Shown here: positions 49,268-58,108 of the stretch, in pieces
How the letters are laid out: each line of letters starts with the position of its first letter
How positions within the stretch are numbered: the stretch's first letter is position 1
Assembly (NCBI RefSeq): GCF_025370775.1
Contig: NZ_JAMXEX010000004.1
Span: forward strand, 325,441-389,440
Reading direction: 5' to 3'
Length of the DNA stretch: 64,000 nt
Source of the DNA: Ancylothrix sp. D3o
GTDB taxonomy: Bacteria > Cyanobacteriota > Cyanobacteriia > Cyanobacteriales > Oscillatoriaceae
The notes under the pieces: generated by a model
What the model was told of the DNA's origin: nothing
The model's input: only the letters and a program-made list of their open reading frames with translations
The model's database searches: none
Translations under genes and position numbers: made by a program

Positions 49268-49787
49268 TCACACCATTATAGTTGCAAAAAATTCCTAATA
49301 ATTGGGCCGATTTTTTGTCTAAATTTGGCTTGATTTAATAATTAATCAAGCGTTTTCAAAGGCCGATCAAGAAAGTTAAATTCCATTGTGATGATAATGA
49401 ATAATTTTGTCAACTTTAAGTCAAAAAACTTGATAGTTTGGCGCGGTGGGGAAACTTTGCAGTTAATTTGCAGTTATAAAAGGTTGGGTTAGCCAGCCTG
49501 TTGTAAGAATAACCTGAGTTTATAATTTTTGGATAAATGCAGAGAGTTATCAAAAATTGGAATTGACAGGGATAAAGACAACAGAGAGATTTAATGCAAG
49601 TCAAATGAGCAAGAGATATTTTCACACAGAGCAATCATGGCTGAGTTTTTCACCAATTGCCCACTTACTGCTAAACTCAGTTCAGTCAAAATCCATCCGG
49701 GTTGGTGCATCTGCGGATTGGATGACATAAAATCCCCGTGATTGGGGGATCGCTTCGCAGCTTGCTGTTTTTCATAGAGTAAAGCGT
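49268..49787. other. divergent region between porin and permease genes
   Basis: A 520-bp gap without a supported gene. It has an inverted repeat CTTGATT/AATCAAG near 49332-49353. GATAATGAATAAT at 49393-49405 loosely resembles a Fur box half-site pair; I give it low weight. The permease uses a GTG start. Confidence 0.35.
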
Positions 49788-51137
49788 GTGAATTCAAACG
49801 AAAACCAAAATAAACCCCTTATCAGCCTGTTTACGGCAATTTCCATTGTCGTTGCCAACATGATCGGCACAGGCGTGTTTACAAGTTTGGGCTACCAAGC
49901 CGAGGGCATAAAATCAGGTTTTGCCCTGCTTTGCTTATGGATAGTCGGTGGAATTTTAGCCCTGTGTGGTGCCCTTTCCTACGGTGAACTTGCTTCGGCG
50001 ATGCCACGATCTGGTGGCGAGTATCACTATCTTTCCAAAATTTATCATCCAGCGGTTGGCTTTGTTTCGGGATGGATTTCTGTAACCGTAGGTTTTGCTG
50101 CACCTATTGCTCTTGCTGCAATGGCGTTAGGAGCGTATGTAAAGTCAGTTTTTCCCTTTGTCAACACTACTGCTCTTGCCTTAATTGTGGTGATTGGCGT
50201 TGCCCTTATTCACAGTAAAAATGTGAAGATAGGAAGCCAGTTTCAAGATGGGGCGACGGTTTTAAAAATCTTGCTGATTGTTGGATTGATCGCCTGCGGG
50301 TTTCTGTTAGCTAAACCCCAAGAAATGAATTTTTTGCCAAAGGCGGAAGATGCGAACATTATTTTAGGCGTTCCCTTCTCTATTTCGCTGATCTATGTGA
50401 TGTATGCGTATTCAGGGTGGAATGCTTCTATCTATCTTGCCAGTGAAGTTAAAGAACCGGAGAAAACGATTCCCCGGTCTTTATTTTTAGGCACGTTAAT
50501 TGTAATGGCGCTTTACTTGCTGATCAATTTTGTGTTTTTGTATGCTACGCCTTTTGCTCAGATAGAAGCTTTGGAACCAAACCAAAAGGAAAAAGTAGCT
50601 GCTCTGGCGGCTAAATATATTTTTGGCGATGTGGGGGGCAATATTATTAGCTTACTGATTGCTTTTGGGTTGGTTTCTTCGATTAGCTCAATGACTTGGG
50701 CGGGCCCACGAGTTACGCAGGTGATTGGTGAGGATATCCCGTTGTTTAGGGGGCTGGCAAAGAAAAATAAAGAGGGGGTTCCTTTTTATGCTCTTTTGTT
50801 GCAGCTTGCGATTGTGATTGTGCTTATTATTACATCTTCGTTTGATGCGGTTGTTACTTATTTGGGATTTACGCTTACGCTGTCTTCGTTTTTGACAGTG
50901 TTGGGTGTTTTTGTGCATCGATTTCGATTTCCAGAGGTTAAACGTCCTTACGAAACTTGGGGTTATCCGCTGACTCCTTTGGTGTTTTTGGCTATTACTT
51001 TGTGGATGTTGGTTTTTACTTTTCAAGGAAAACCATTAGAGTCGTTGACTGGTTTAGCAACGATGGCTGCGGGTTTAGTGGTGTATTTTGTGGCGCGGCG
51101 AAATAAGAATTTTGTTTCGCCTGATTCTAATCTTTAG
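49788..51137 (+). CDS. APC-family amino acid permease
   Basis: A 449-residue inner-membrane transporter with about 12 membrane helices. The first contains the APC signature VANMIGTGVFTSLG, followed by the conserved YGELASAMPRSGGEYHYL and, in the middle, YSGWNASIYLASEVKEPEKTIPRSL. These place it in the LAT-like/amino acid permease group; the substrate cannot be told. The start is a GTG at 49788 because no upstream ATG exists and the first helix follows directly. Its 3' end is 22 bp before the start of the lipoprotein gene, suggesting one transcript. Confidence 0.88.
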   Translation: MNSNENQNKPLISLFTAISIVVANMIGTGVFTSLGYQAEGIKSGFALLCLWIVGGILALCGALSYGELASAMPRSGGEYHYLSKIYHPAVGFVSGWISVTVGFAAPIALAAMALGAYVKSVFPFVNTTALALIVVIGVALIHSKNVKIGSQFQDGATVLKILLIVGLIACGFLLAKPQEMNFLPKAEDANIILGVPFSISLIYVMYAYSGWNASIYLASEVKEPEKTIPRSLFLGTLIVMALYLLINFVFLYATPFAQIEALEPNQKEKVAALAAKYIFGDVGGNIISLLIAFGLVSSISSMTWAGPRVTQVIGEDIPLFRGLAKKNKEGVPFYALLLQLAIVIVLIITSSFDAVVTYLGFTLTLSSFLTVLGVFVHRFRFPEVKRPYETWGYPLTPLVFLAITLWMLVFTFQGKPLESLTGLATMAAGLVVYFVARRNKNFVSPDSNL

Positions 51138-51159
51138 ATGCTGGTGGAAGTGTGAGGAA

Positions 51160-52431
51160 ATGATGATCAAGAAAATTAATTTACGCTATTTGTTGAGCGC
51201 GACTGTGGCGCTGCCTTTTTTGATTTTTGGTTGTACTGCTACGCCGGAAACTAAGGGGGAAAACCCTACGGCTGCGGCTACTCAACCAACGGCTGAAGCG
51301 GCTACGAATCAAACGCCAAAAGCTGAGGCTGAAAAAACTGCCAAACCAACGCCAACGGCGACGCCGGTGGATAAGGCTAAGGCTACAAAATTGACGGATA
51401 CGGCGAAGGCGCTGGCGGGGATTAAGGTAGGCGAAGGTAGTCCGCTGGCGGGGGTGGAAAAAACTGCTTCTTGGAATGCTCACGCTAGTTATTTTGAGAA
51501 TGCTTGGAAAAGGCTGGATGCTCAACAACTATCGCAAATTAGTAAGTGGTCTAAAACAGAATTAGCGTCGCTTAATCAAGCCTCAACACCGATTTTTTAC
51601 CCGTTTAGTGGCCCTGATTTTTTGTATGCTAATTTGTTTTTTCCAAATGGCAGTGATTATGTGATGGCGGGTTTGGAGCCGGTGGGCGAAATTCCTGATT
51701 TGATCAATTTATCGGAGGGGCAACTTGACCAAAAATTGAAGGGAATTAGTTCTTCAATGTTTGCCATTTTGCAGTTAAGTTTTTTCCGCACTAATGATAT
51801 GAAGGTGGATCTGGCGGAAAAGGGTGTGATTCCGATTTTAATGGTGTTTTTGGCCCGCACAAATCATAATCTTTTGGATGTGCAGTATATTGGGCTAGAT
51901 AAGGATGGGAAGGTGCAGGTTTTTGAGAATGCCCAAAAGGCGAAAGGTTCTAAGGTGCCGGGGGTGAAGGTTTCTTTTACTTCTCCGGGTAAGTCTGTCC
52001 CGCAAACTCTTTATTATTTTTCGCTGGATTTATCTAATGAGGGTTTGCAAAAAACGCCTGAGTTTAAGGAGTTTGTTAAGCAGTTCCCGAATCCGAATAC
52101 TTATTTGAAGGCGGCTTCTTATTTGATGCACAATGATAGTTTCTCGACAATTCGAGATTTTATTTTGGCGCAAAGTAGTAGTGTTTTTCAAGATGATTCG
52201 GGGATGCCGATCAAGTATTTTGATAAGGCTAAGTGGGATGTTAATTTGTTTGGTAATTACACCGGCCCGATTGATTTGTTTAGTGTTAGATATCAATCGG
52301 ATTTACGCCAAATGTACCAATCAGATAAGAATGTTAAACCGCTTACTTTTGGCATTGGTTATAAGTATGAGGTTAATGAGTCTAATTTGATGTTGGCGCA
52401 GTCTAAGGAACGTTCGGCATCTAAACCTTAG
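51160..52431 (+). CDS. large hypothetical lipoprotein
   Basis: A 423-residue protein with signal peptide and lipobox (LPFLIFGC) followed by a low-complexity linker of Thr, Ala, Pro and Glu/Lys (about residues 25-75), then a globular domain that I do not recognise. The start at 51160 is chosen because GAGGA precedes it and the lipobox follows at normal distance; the open frame extends upstream into the permease gene. A beta-rich C-terminal domain is suggested. It may be a periplasmic partner of the permease upstream, but this is only positional. Confidence 0.7.
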   Translation: MMIKKINLRYLLSATVALPFLIFGCTATPETKGENPTAAATQPTAEAATNQTPKAEAEKTAKPTPTATPVDKAKATKLTDTAKALAGIKVGEGSPLAGVEKTASWNAHASYFENAWKRLDAQQLSQISKWSKTELASLNQASTPIFYPFSGPDFLYANLFFPNGSDYVMAGLEPVGEIPDLINLSEGQLDQKLKGISSSMFAILQLSFFRTNDMKVDLAEKGVIPILMVFLARTNHNLLDVQYIGLDKDGKVQVFENAQKAKGSKVPGVKVSFTSPGKSVPQTLYYFSLDLSNEGLQKTPEFKEFVKQFPNPNTYLKAASYLMHNDSFSTIRDFILAQSSSVFQDDSGMPIKYFDKAKWDVNLFGNYTGPIDLFSVRYQSDLRQMYQSDKNVKPLTFGIGYKYEVNESNLMLAQSKERSASKP

Positions 52432-52441
52432 AAACAATGTT

Positions 52442-52474
52442 AAAAGCCCGGTTTCTGGCAGTAACCGGGTTTTT
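52442..52474. terminator. bidirectional terminator between convergent genes
   Basis: AAAAGCCCGGTT pairs with AACCGGGTTTTT (12 bp, one G-U) around a 9-base loop, with A and T tracts on both sides. It belongs to the AACCCGGTT palindrome family and serves the lipoprotein gene and the opposing gene. Confidence 0.75.
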
Positions 52475-52477
52475 AAA

Positions 52478-52888
52478 TTATCTGCTCATTTTGTCAAAAA
52501 TTTGGATAATTTGTTTGAAGAGGGGAAAATCGCCGCGAGTTTCTAAGATTGAGCGGACTATGACAATAAAATTTTGGTCGGGGGTAGTGTCGGGGGTAAT
52601 GAGTTTGCTGGCGGGGTAGTAACTTATGTCTTCGGCTTTTAATTCATTGGTTCTGCCGGTTTCGATTTTTTCTTTCTCTTGGCTCCAACAAAGATTTTTT
52701 CCCCGCAATGCAACTTGAAACCAAACGATTTGCTGATTTTTTATATCGAGAAATATGTCAAAATATGGCTCTTCTCCTTGATACCAAAGCCTGGTTGTGC
52801 CATCTTTTTCGGATTTTAATAATTTTGGGTTGATTTCGTGTAAGGAAGCGCCGAGGCTGGCAATTTCATTTTGATTGATGGTTGCCAT
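52478..52888 (-). CDS. hypothetical protein
   Basis: A 136-residue soluble protein, unrecognised. It contains a beta-rich centre (EPYFDIFLDIKNQQIVWFQVALRG) and Trp and Tyr residues, without signal peptide or metal motif. It converges on the lipoprotein gene, with the shared terminator in between. It resembles small cyanobacterial proteins of unknown role. Confidence 0.6.
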   Translation of the reverse strand: MATINQNEIASLGASLHEINPKLLKSEKDGTTRLWYQGEEPYFDIFLDIKNQQIVWFQVALRGKNLCWSQEKEKIETGRTNELKAEDISYYPASKLITPDTTPDQNFIVIVRSILETRGDFPLFKQIIQIFDKMSR

Positions 52889-52982
52889 ATTTTTACCGCC
52901 TTTAAATTTTTTATACTTAACTAATTAACTTTTCAGGACAGTTATTTTTTATCCGTAATTTTTTGACTATCCGGCGGCTGTT

Positions 52983-53645
52983 TTATTCTTGTTTGGCGGG
53001 GGATAAATAAGTGCTTAGGGTGTTTTCTAATTTCTGGGCAATTCCTTCAATCCAGATTTCATCTTGCCTTGTATAGGAGCGTGGGGCGTTGGCGGCTAAT
53101 ATGAAAACGCCTTTATCTCCCAAGGGCTGACAAATAATGCCTTGTGTATTTTCTGGTAAATAATCAAACTCTATGCTCCCTGGATAAAGTTTTAAGTTTA
53201 CTAAATAAACCGCCTTTTGTTTGTCTAATACTCTCTTGACAATTGCCCCCGGAGTAAGTTCTTTTTTGGGTGCTAAAATTCCCCGTCTTAATAAGACTTG
53301 CCCCCCATACCATACCAATACTGAACGGGTGACAGTATTGGTAAGCAATAAATGCGACGCCCAGGCTAATTCTGTTTTCACCGGCTCTGGTAAACTGGGT
53401 TCTAATTCAAACCCTTCTTCGCCAATTAGTTGCACTGAATCGGGCAATTTTGGCTGTACTTGTTGCCATATTAAGCCGGTTAATATTAACACTCCGGATA
53501 ATATCACCCCCAGGGCATCCGAGCGAGCTTGAGAATTTGTTAAATCTGGTGTCAGGAGGCGATTAAGAAACAGCAATACTCCAAACAGGGAACCGACTAC
53601 AAGGGGAAGCCGGCGCAGCACTTGATTAGGATCTGATTTTGTCAT
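52983..53645 (-). CDS. cofactor assembly of complex C subunit B (CCB2/CCB4-type)
   Basis: A 220-residue protein with two N-terminal membrane helices (LPLVVGSLFGVLLFLNRLL and ALGVILSGVLILTGLIWQ) and a soluble domain with the conserved LIGEEGFEL...SVLVWYGGQVLLRRG and IICQPLGDKGVFILA. CCB proteins help attach heme ci covalently to cytochrome b6 in the b6f complex. The start codon lies inside a heptamer repeat array, so the upstream leader is repeat DNA. It precedes nothing downstream on its strand; rpaB lies upstream on the same strand. Confidence 0.85.
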   Translation of the reverse strand: MTKSDPNQVLRRLPLVVGSLFGVLLFLNRLLTPDLTNSQARSDALGVILSGVLILTGLIWQQVQPKLPDSVQLIGEEGFELEPSLPEPVKTELAWASHLLLTNTVTRSVLVWYGGQVLLRRGILAPKKELTPGAIVKRVLDKQKAVYLVNLKLYPGSIEFDYLPENTQGIICQPLGDKGVFILAANAPRSYTRQDEIWIEGIAQKLENTLSTYLSPAKQE

Positions 53646-53830
53646 TTGTCATTTGTCCTTTGTCATTTGTAAATTGTACGCGTGTCCTGTGTCAGGGGTG
53701 GGTACTCGCGGCAAGGCGCCTACAGGTCATTTGTCATCGATAAATCAAAAACATCTCTTGACAAAATTAATATTTTGTGATACTTTATCCCTTCAACAAA
53801 GGACTAATGACAATTGACAAATGACAAATA
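53638..53830. repeat. heptamer (STRR-type) repeats around the CCB start and rpaB end
   Basis: TTTGTCA, TTTGTCA, TTTGTCC, TTTGTCA, TTTGTAA run from about 53638, overlapping the CCB start codon. A further run GGACTAA, TGACAAT, TGACAAA, TGACAAA fills about 53803-53830 up to the rpaB stop. The middle contains unrelated sequence. Confidence 0.8.
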
Positions 53831-53831
53831 A

Positions 53832-54560
53832 TTATTCTTCTCCGGGTTCAAGGATACGCTGGAAAAGGTAGCCGGTGCCGCGAGCGGTCAAAATGAGTTC
53901 TGGGTTGCTGGGGTCGTCTTCCAGCTTGGCCCTAAGACGAGAAATATGAACATCAACCACACGAGTATCAACATGGCGTTCGGGAGTATAACCCCAAACT
54001 TCTTGTAAAATTTCTGAACGAGAGAAGGGTTCGCCAGACCGGCTCACGAGTAATTCTAACAAACTAAACTCCATGCCGGTTAAACGAATACGCTCATCAC
54101 CCTTATAAACTTGACGCTTATTCGTATCAATGCGGATACTGCTAACATGAATTACTCCAGAACTCGGTATGCCGCTGGCTCCGGTTTTATCCACACGCCG
54201 CAAAACCGAACGAATGCGAGCCTCAAGTTCTTTTGGCGAAAAAGGCTTCACCACATAATCATCGGCACCAAGTTCGAGTCCGGTAATCCGATCTGCCACA
54301 TCCCCAAGGGCTGTTAGCATGATGATGGGAACATCAGACTCCTTTCGCAACTCCTGACAAACGCCGTAGCCGTCGAGCTTAGGCATCATTACATCCAACA
54401 CCACCAAGTCGGGAGTAGCATTGCGGAATGTTTCGAGGGCTTCTTCCCCGTCGGCTGCTGTGACCACATCATAGCCAATCATCGAGAGGCGAGTTTCCAA
54501 AATGCGGCGGATACTGGCTTCATCATCCACGACCAGTATTTTTTCCTTATGGTTTTCCAA
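53832..54560 (-). CDS. rpaB: response regulator RpaB (OmpR family)
   Basis: RpaB is the essential high-light and redox response regulator of cyanobacteria, which binds HLR1 elements at photosynthesis genes. The 242-residue protein has a receiver domain with phospho-acceptor Asp56 (VVLDVMMPK), Thr in MLTALG and Lys in VVKPFSPKE, and a winged-helix output domain (HVDTRVVDVHISRLRAKLE). The sequence is very close to the conserved RpaB/Ycf27. It is divergent from radA, the typical arrangement. Confidence 0.96.
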   Translation of the reverse strand: MENHKEKILVVDDEASIRRILETRLSMIGYDVVTAADGEEALETFRNATPDLVVLDVMMPKLDGYGVCQELRKESDVPIIMLTALGDVADRITGLELGADDYVVKPFSPKELEARIRSVLRRVDKTGASGIPSSGVIHVSSIRIDTNKRQVYKGDERIRLTGMEFSLLELLVSRSGEPFSRSEILQEVWGYTPERHVDTRVVDVHISRLRAKLEDDPSNPELILTARGTGYLFQRILEPGEE

Positions 54561-54731
54561 GCTGCCTATCGCTCCTTAAGTGTGATTTCTAAAGATTAAT
54601 TTTTACTACTGTACCATTACAATTGTCTGATTTTCCAAGGTATCAATTAAGCTGAAAATATTGCTATTCTTAGCCTTCAAGTTTTTTTAAGATTTGTTTC
54701 ACCTAACAAAACGTCTTTAACACCTAAAAGA

Positions 54732-56354
54732 ATGCCTAAGTCTCGAACCCTCTACGTTTGTACCGAATGCGGTGGCGAGTTCCCACAGTTTTTTGGCAAA
54801 TGTCCAGCTTGTGATAGTTGGAACTGCCTTGAAGAGCAAACCGTGTCTGATGCGCTGACTACTTCCGCTCGCGCCAGCATGAGTAGTAGTTCTTGGATGA
54901 AAGACTCCAAGCGCAACCCGGAAGCCAAAGAAGGCCAGCCGCGTTCGTCTTTTAAGTTATCGCAAATTGCCGATACCGCTATTAGCCGCTCTGGGTCGGG
55001 TTTTAGCGAACTCGACCGCGTGCTGGGGGGTGGTATTGTCCCCGGATCTCTGGTACTGATTGGCGGTGAACCGGGAATTGGAAAATCGACGCTTTTGCTA
55101 CAAGTTGCTAACCAAATTTCTTATAGTTCTCGTGTTTTGTATATTTCTGGCGAAGAGTCTGGACAGCAGGTAAAATTGCGAGCACAACGGTTACAAGTTT
55201 ATGAACCGGCCCCTGCGGAAGAACCGGCCCAGGAACCTCCCTCTGCTCCTCAAGGTTTCGGACAGTTAGCGCTGCCCCATACTATCAACAATGGCAACAA
55301 AGAACCGGCAACAAAACCGGCTGCTAACGAAACAAATTTTTATTTATTACCAGAAACAAATTTAGAAGAAATTCTCCGCGAACTGGAATCACTGAAACCA
55401 AATTTAGCGATTATTGATAGTATCCAAACGATCTTTTTTCCTTCGCTAACTTCTGCACCGGGTTCTGTGGCGCAGGTGCGGGAATGTACAAATGCTTTAA
55501 TGCAGGTAGCAAAGCGAGAAAATATCACTTTATTTATTGTTGGTCATGTTACCAAAGAGGGGGGAATTGCCGGCCCGCGTGTGTTGGAGCATTTAGTGGA
55601 TACGGTGTTATTTTTTGAGGGAGATCGCTTTGCTTCTCACCGGCTTTTACGCTCGATGAAAAACCGTTTTGGGGCGACTCACGAAATCGGTGTTTTTGAG
55701 ATGATTGCTAATGGCTTGCGGGAAATTTCTAATCCTTCGGAGTTGTTTTTAGGCAGTCGAGAGGATACAATTTCTGGCAGTTCTACGGTGGTTGCTTGTG
55801 AGGGTACTCGTCCTATTGTTGTGGAGGTGCAAGCGTTGGTTAGTCCTGCTAGTTTTGGGGCTCCGCGTCGCGCTACAACGGGGGTGGATAGTAATAGACT
55901 TGTGCAAATTTTAGCGGTTTTGGAAAAGCGCGTTGGTGTGCCTTTGTCTAAGCTTGATACTTATGTGGCGACGGTTGGGGGTATTGGTGTGCATGAACCG
56001 GCGGCGGATTTAGGTGTAGCAATTGCGGTGGTTGCTTCGTTTCGTGATCGGGTGGTTGATCCTCATACGGTTATTATTGGTGAGGTTGGTTTGGGTGGTC
56101 AAGTTCGTGCGGTTTCTCAGTTGGAGTTACGGTTACGGGAGGCTGCGAAGTTGGGGTTTAAACGGGCGATTATTCCGAAGGGTCAAATGCCTCCTGATTT
56201 GGGTTTGAAGATTGTGCCGGTGGCTAAGGTTTTGGATGCTATTTTGGAGGCTATTCCTGGGCCGTCTACTTCTGTTAGTAATGGGCCTTCTTTTGATGAT
56301 GAGGATGAGGATGGGGATATTTTTGGGGAGGATGATGATGAGCCGGTTTTTTAA
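54732..56354 (+). CDS. radA: DNA repair protein RadA (Sms)
   Basis: RadA is a RecA-like helicase that extends recombination intermediates. The 540-residue protein has an N-terminal zinc finger (CTECGGEFPQFFGKCPACDSW), Walker A GGEPGIGKSTLLLQ, the RadA motif KNRFGATHEIGVFE and a Lon-like C-terminal domain (GIGVHEPAADLGVAIA). Relative to the usual about 455-460 residues it has a low-complexity Pro/Ala insert near 165-205 (AEEPAQEPPSAPQ) and a long acidic tail (DDEDEDGDIFGEDDDEP). Both look like linkers, not loss of function. Confidence 0.95.
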   Translation: MPKSRTLYVCTECGGEFPQFFGKCPACDSWNCLEEQTVSDALTTSARASMSSSSWMKDSKRNPEAKEGQPRSSFKLSQIADTAISRSGSGFSELDRVLGGGIVPGSLVLIGGEPGIGKSTLLLQVANQISYSSRVLYISGEESGQQVKLRAQRLQVYEPAPAEEPAQEPPSAPQGFGQLALPHTINNGNKEPATKPAANETNFYLLPETNLEEILRELESLKPNLAIIDSIQTIFFPSLTSAPGSVAQVRECTNALMQVAKRENITLFIVGHVTKEGGIAGPRVLEHLVDTVLFFEGDRFASHRLLRSMKNRFGATHEIGVFEMIANGLREISNPSELFLGSREDTISGSSTVVACEGTRPIVVEVQALVSPASFGAPRRATTGVDSNRLVQILAVLEKRVGVPLSKLDTYVATVGGIGVHEPAADLGVAIAVVASFRDRVVDPHTVIIGEVGLGGQVRAVSQLELRLREAAKLGFKRAIIPKGQMPPDLGLKIVPVAKVLDAILEAIPGPSTSVSNGPSFDDEDEDGDIFGEDDDEPVF

Positions 56355-56652
56355 CCGCAGATGTTAGGCAGGCAGGATGCCTGCCCCACTACAGATGAAC
56401 GCAGATGTAGGTAGTAGAGACGTAAGGCGCGGAACGTCTTTGAGGCGGAACTTTGAGGTTTAGCGGGGGGTTTTGGTGGATAATCGCCAAAGCGGATTTG
56501 TTTGATAAACCGGCTTTTTAGGGGTTGAGACTATGGCGGGTGGTTTATTTGAGAAAGTTTGCGTGTTCTGGTGTGTTTATTCCTTTGACGTTTGGTAGTA
56601 GGTTGGAGCCGGTTTAAAAGTGTTAGTTTTGGGTAAACCGGCCCCAAAAAAT
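56355..56652. repeat. repeat-rich gap with hairpin copy 2
   Basis: The gap contains the palindrome GGCAGGCA-GGA-TGCCTGCC at 56367-56385 (pair of 4120-4138) and a piece with GAGACGTAAGGCGCGGAACG at about 56407, related to the GAACGTCTC family at 61380 and 43975. No gene is present. Confidence 0.65.
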
Positions 56653-57399
56653 TTACTCGGCGCTCAAAAATTCTAAGTAGGAATTGCTTAACTCTTTAAC
56701 AGCAAGTTCATAAAATTTCTGGCCGTGTTCGGGGGTGGCGAGGTCTGGGTTTGACCCCATTCTGCCATCAGGAAACCGGCGGCGAAAATCAGCAGCCCCA
56801 TAAATTTTATGTTGATGGGAAACTTCTTCAGAAAGGGGTGCTTTTTTGATGGCTTCTGGATAGGCAAATTGAGTTAAGGCAACTTCGCTGGGTGTGGCGT
56901 GGGAACCTTCTTGATCGCCGTATAATTCTTTGGCTAATTTGTACACGGAACCGCACATAAACCAGTTGCCTATTTGACATTGTACGCGGTCGGCGTTGGG
57001 GATTTTTAAATCGTCGAGATAGGCGTAGGTTTCGGAAAAGGCTGCTTTGAGGGTGGCGATGTTTCCTCCATGTCCGTTGATGAAATAAAATTTGGTAAAG
57101 CCATATTTGGCGAGGCTGCTTACATAGTCTCGGATAAGTAAAATTAGGGTGCTAGGTTTGAAGCTAATGCTGCCAGGAAAGGCGGTATGATGTAGGGCCA
57201 TTCCGACGTTGATGGTGGGGCCAACAAGGGCGCCGGTGGCTTCTGCTACGCCTTTTGAGATGACTTCGGCACAAATGGCATCTGTGCCGATGAGGCCGGT
57301 GGGGCCGTGTTGTTCGGTGGAACCGATGGGAAAGATGATGCCGGTGGAGGTTTGCAGGTAGGTTTCGATTTCGGGCCAGGTACTTAGGTGGAGTTGCAT
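56653..57399 (-). CDS. creatininase-family amidohydrolase
   Basis: A 248-residue protein of the creatininase fold. Metal ligands are in PIGSTEQHGPTGLIGTDAI, NGHGGNIATLK and EGSHATPSE, giving the usual Glu, His, Asp, His and Glu set. The family hydrolyses small cyclic amides or related compounds; known members include creatininase, formamide hydrolases of riboflavin/F420 synthesis and MftE peptidase. Nothing here decides the substrate. It is divergent from the arsR gene, with a 93-bp gap. Confidence 0.88.
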   Translation of the reverse strand: MQLHLSTWPEIETYLQTSTGIIFPIGSTEQHGPTGLIGTDAICAEVISKGVAEATGALVGPTINVGMALHHTAFPGSISFKPSTLILLIRDYVSSLAKYGFTKFYFINGHGGNIATLKAAFSETYAYLDDLKIPNADRVQCQIGNWFMCGSVYKLAKELYGDQEGSHATPSEVALTQFAYPEAIKKAPLSEEVSHQHKIYGAADFRRRFPDGRMGSNPDLATPEHGQKFYELAVKELSNSYLEFLSAE

Positions 57400-57492
57400 T
57401 GATGGTTTGTGGAAATTGTACTTTGCATGATCCTAGCGGGGTTCTGGATGGGGCTGGGAGTTAGAATTGAGAAGATGTTTTAAAAAAAGTTG

Positions 57493-57822
57493 ATGTTAAA
57501 AGTTTCTACGAGTGCGCCGGCTGATGTGATTTCTGGGTTTCATGCTTTGTCTGATCCTCTGCGTTTGCAGGTTTTGGATCTGTTGCGCGAACGTGAGTTA
57601 TGTGTTTGTGAACTTAGCGAAAGTTTGCAGGTTGCTCAGTCTAAGTTGTCTTTTCATTTGAAGACGCTTAAGGAGGCTGGTTTGGTGCGGTCGCGTCAGG
57701 AGGGCCGGTGGATTTATTATTGTTTGAATTTGCAGCAGTTTGTGGCGCTTGAGCAGTTTTTGGCGGAATACCGGCGTTTTAGTGAGATTTTGCCGGCTCG
57801 CCGGTGTGAAGAAAAATCTTAA
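57493..57822 (+). CDS. arsR: ArsR/SmtB-family arsenic-type repressor
   Basis: A 109-residue winged-helix repressor. The metalloid site motif is ELCVCEL in helix 3, the ArsR form in which the two Cys bind As(III). HTH residues follow (LQVAQSKLSFHLKTLKEAGLVRSRQEG). The start ATG at 57493 is favoured over the TTG just before it. It heads the phosphate/arsenic cluster. Binding of As(III) would release repression, probably at the acr3 promoter, where an inverted repeat lies between -35 and -10. Confidence 0.9.
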   Translation: MLKVSTSAPADVISGFHALSDPLRLQVLDLLRERELCVCELSESLQVAQSKLSFHLKTLKEAGLVRSRQEGRWIYYCLNLQQFVALEQFLAEYRRFSEILPARRCEEKS

Positions 57823-57992
57823 TTGACTGTTTTTTTTATTATTAATTCTGAGGTTTGAAGAATTTTCTAACCTTGTTTTTAACTTTGATAGAAGTTGATT
57901 TAAGGTAAATAACATATAAGGTACATAAAAGCAAGAGGAAAGATCCCCCTTGTAGCCTTGTCTGAGAAAAATTACTAATAGTAAAAATATAG

Positions 57993-58044
57993 CTTTACCT
58001 AAATTTAACCTTTATTTAATATTGGTTTAAACCAGCGATTAACT
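57993..58044 (+). promoter_or_regulatory. Pho box (SphR/PhoB-type operator) upstream of pstS
   Basis: Five 8-bp units with 3-bp spacers in 11-bp register: CTTTACCT, TTTAACCT, TTTAATAT, TTTAAACC, GATTAACT (57993-58044). They follow the cyanobacterial consensus PyTTAAPyPyT/A. The array ends about 65 bp before the pstS ATG, within promoter range, and predicts induction by phosphate limitation. Confidence 0.8.
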
Positions 58045-58108
58045 TGGCTGTTTAAAGTTATCCAGTACGCTTGGGAATGTTCCCTTTAACTGCCTTTTTG
58101 GAAATCTT

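Noticed and set aside
49390-49405. Fur box upstream of the porin gene
   Set aside because: Only partial agreement with the hexamer pattern; AT-rich chance matches are common, so it is only mentioned as weak.
49591-49797. Minus-strand open frame of 68 codons before the permease gene
   Set aside because: Overlaps the permease start and has atypical composition without homology I recognise.
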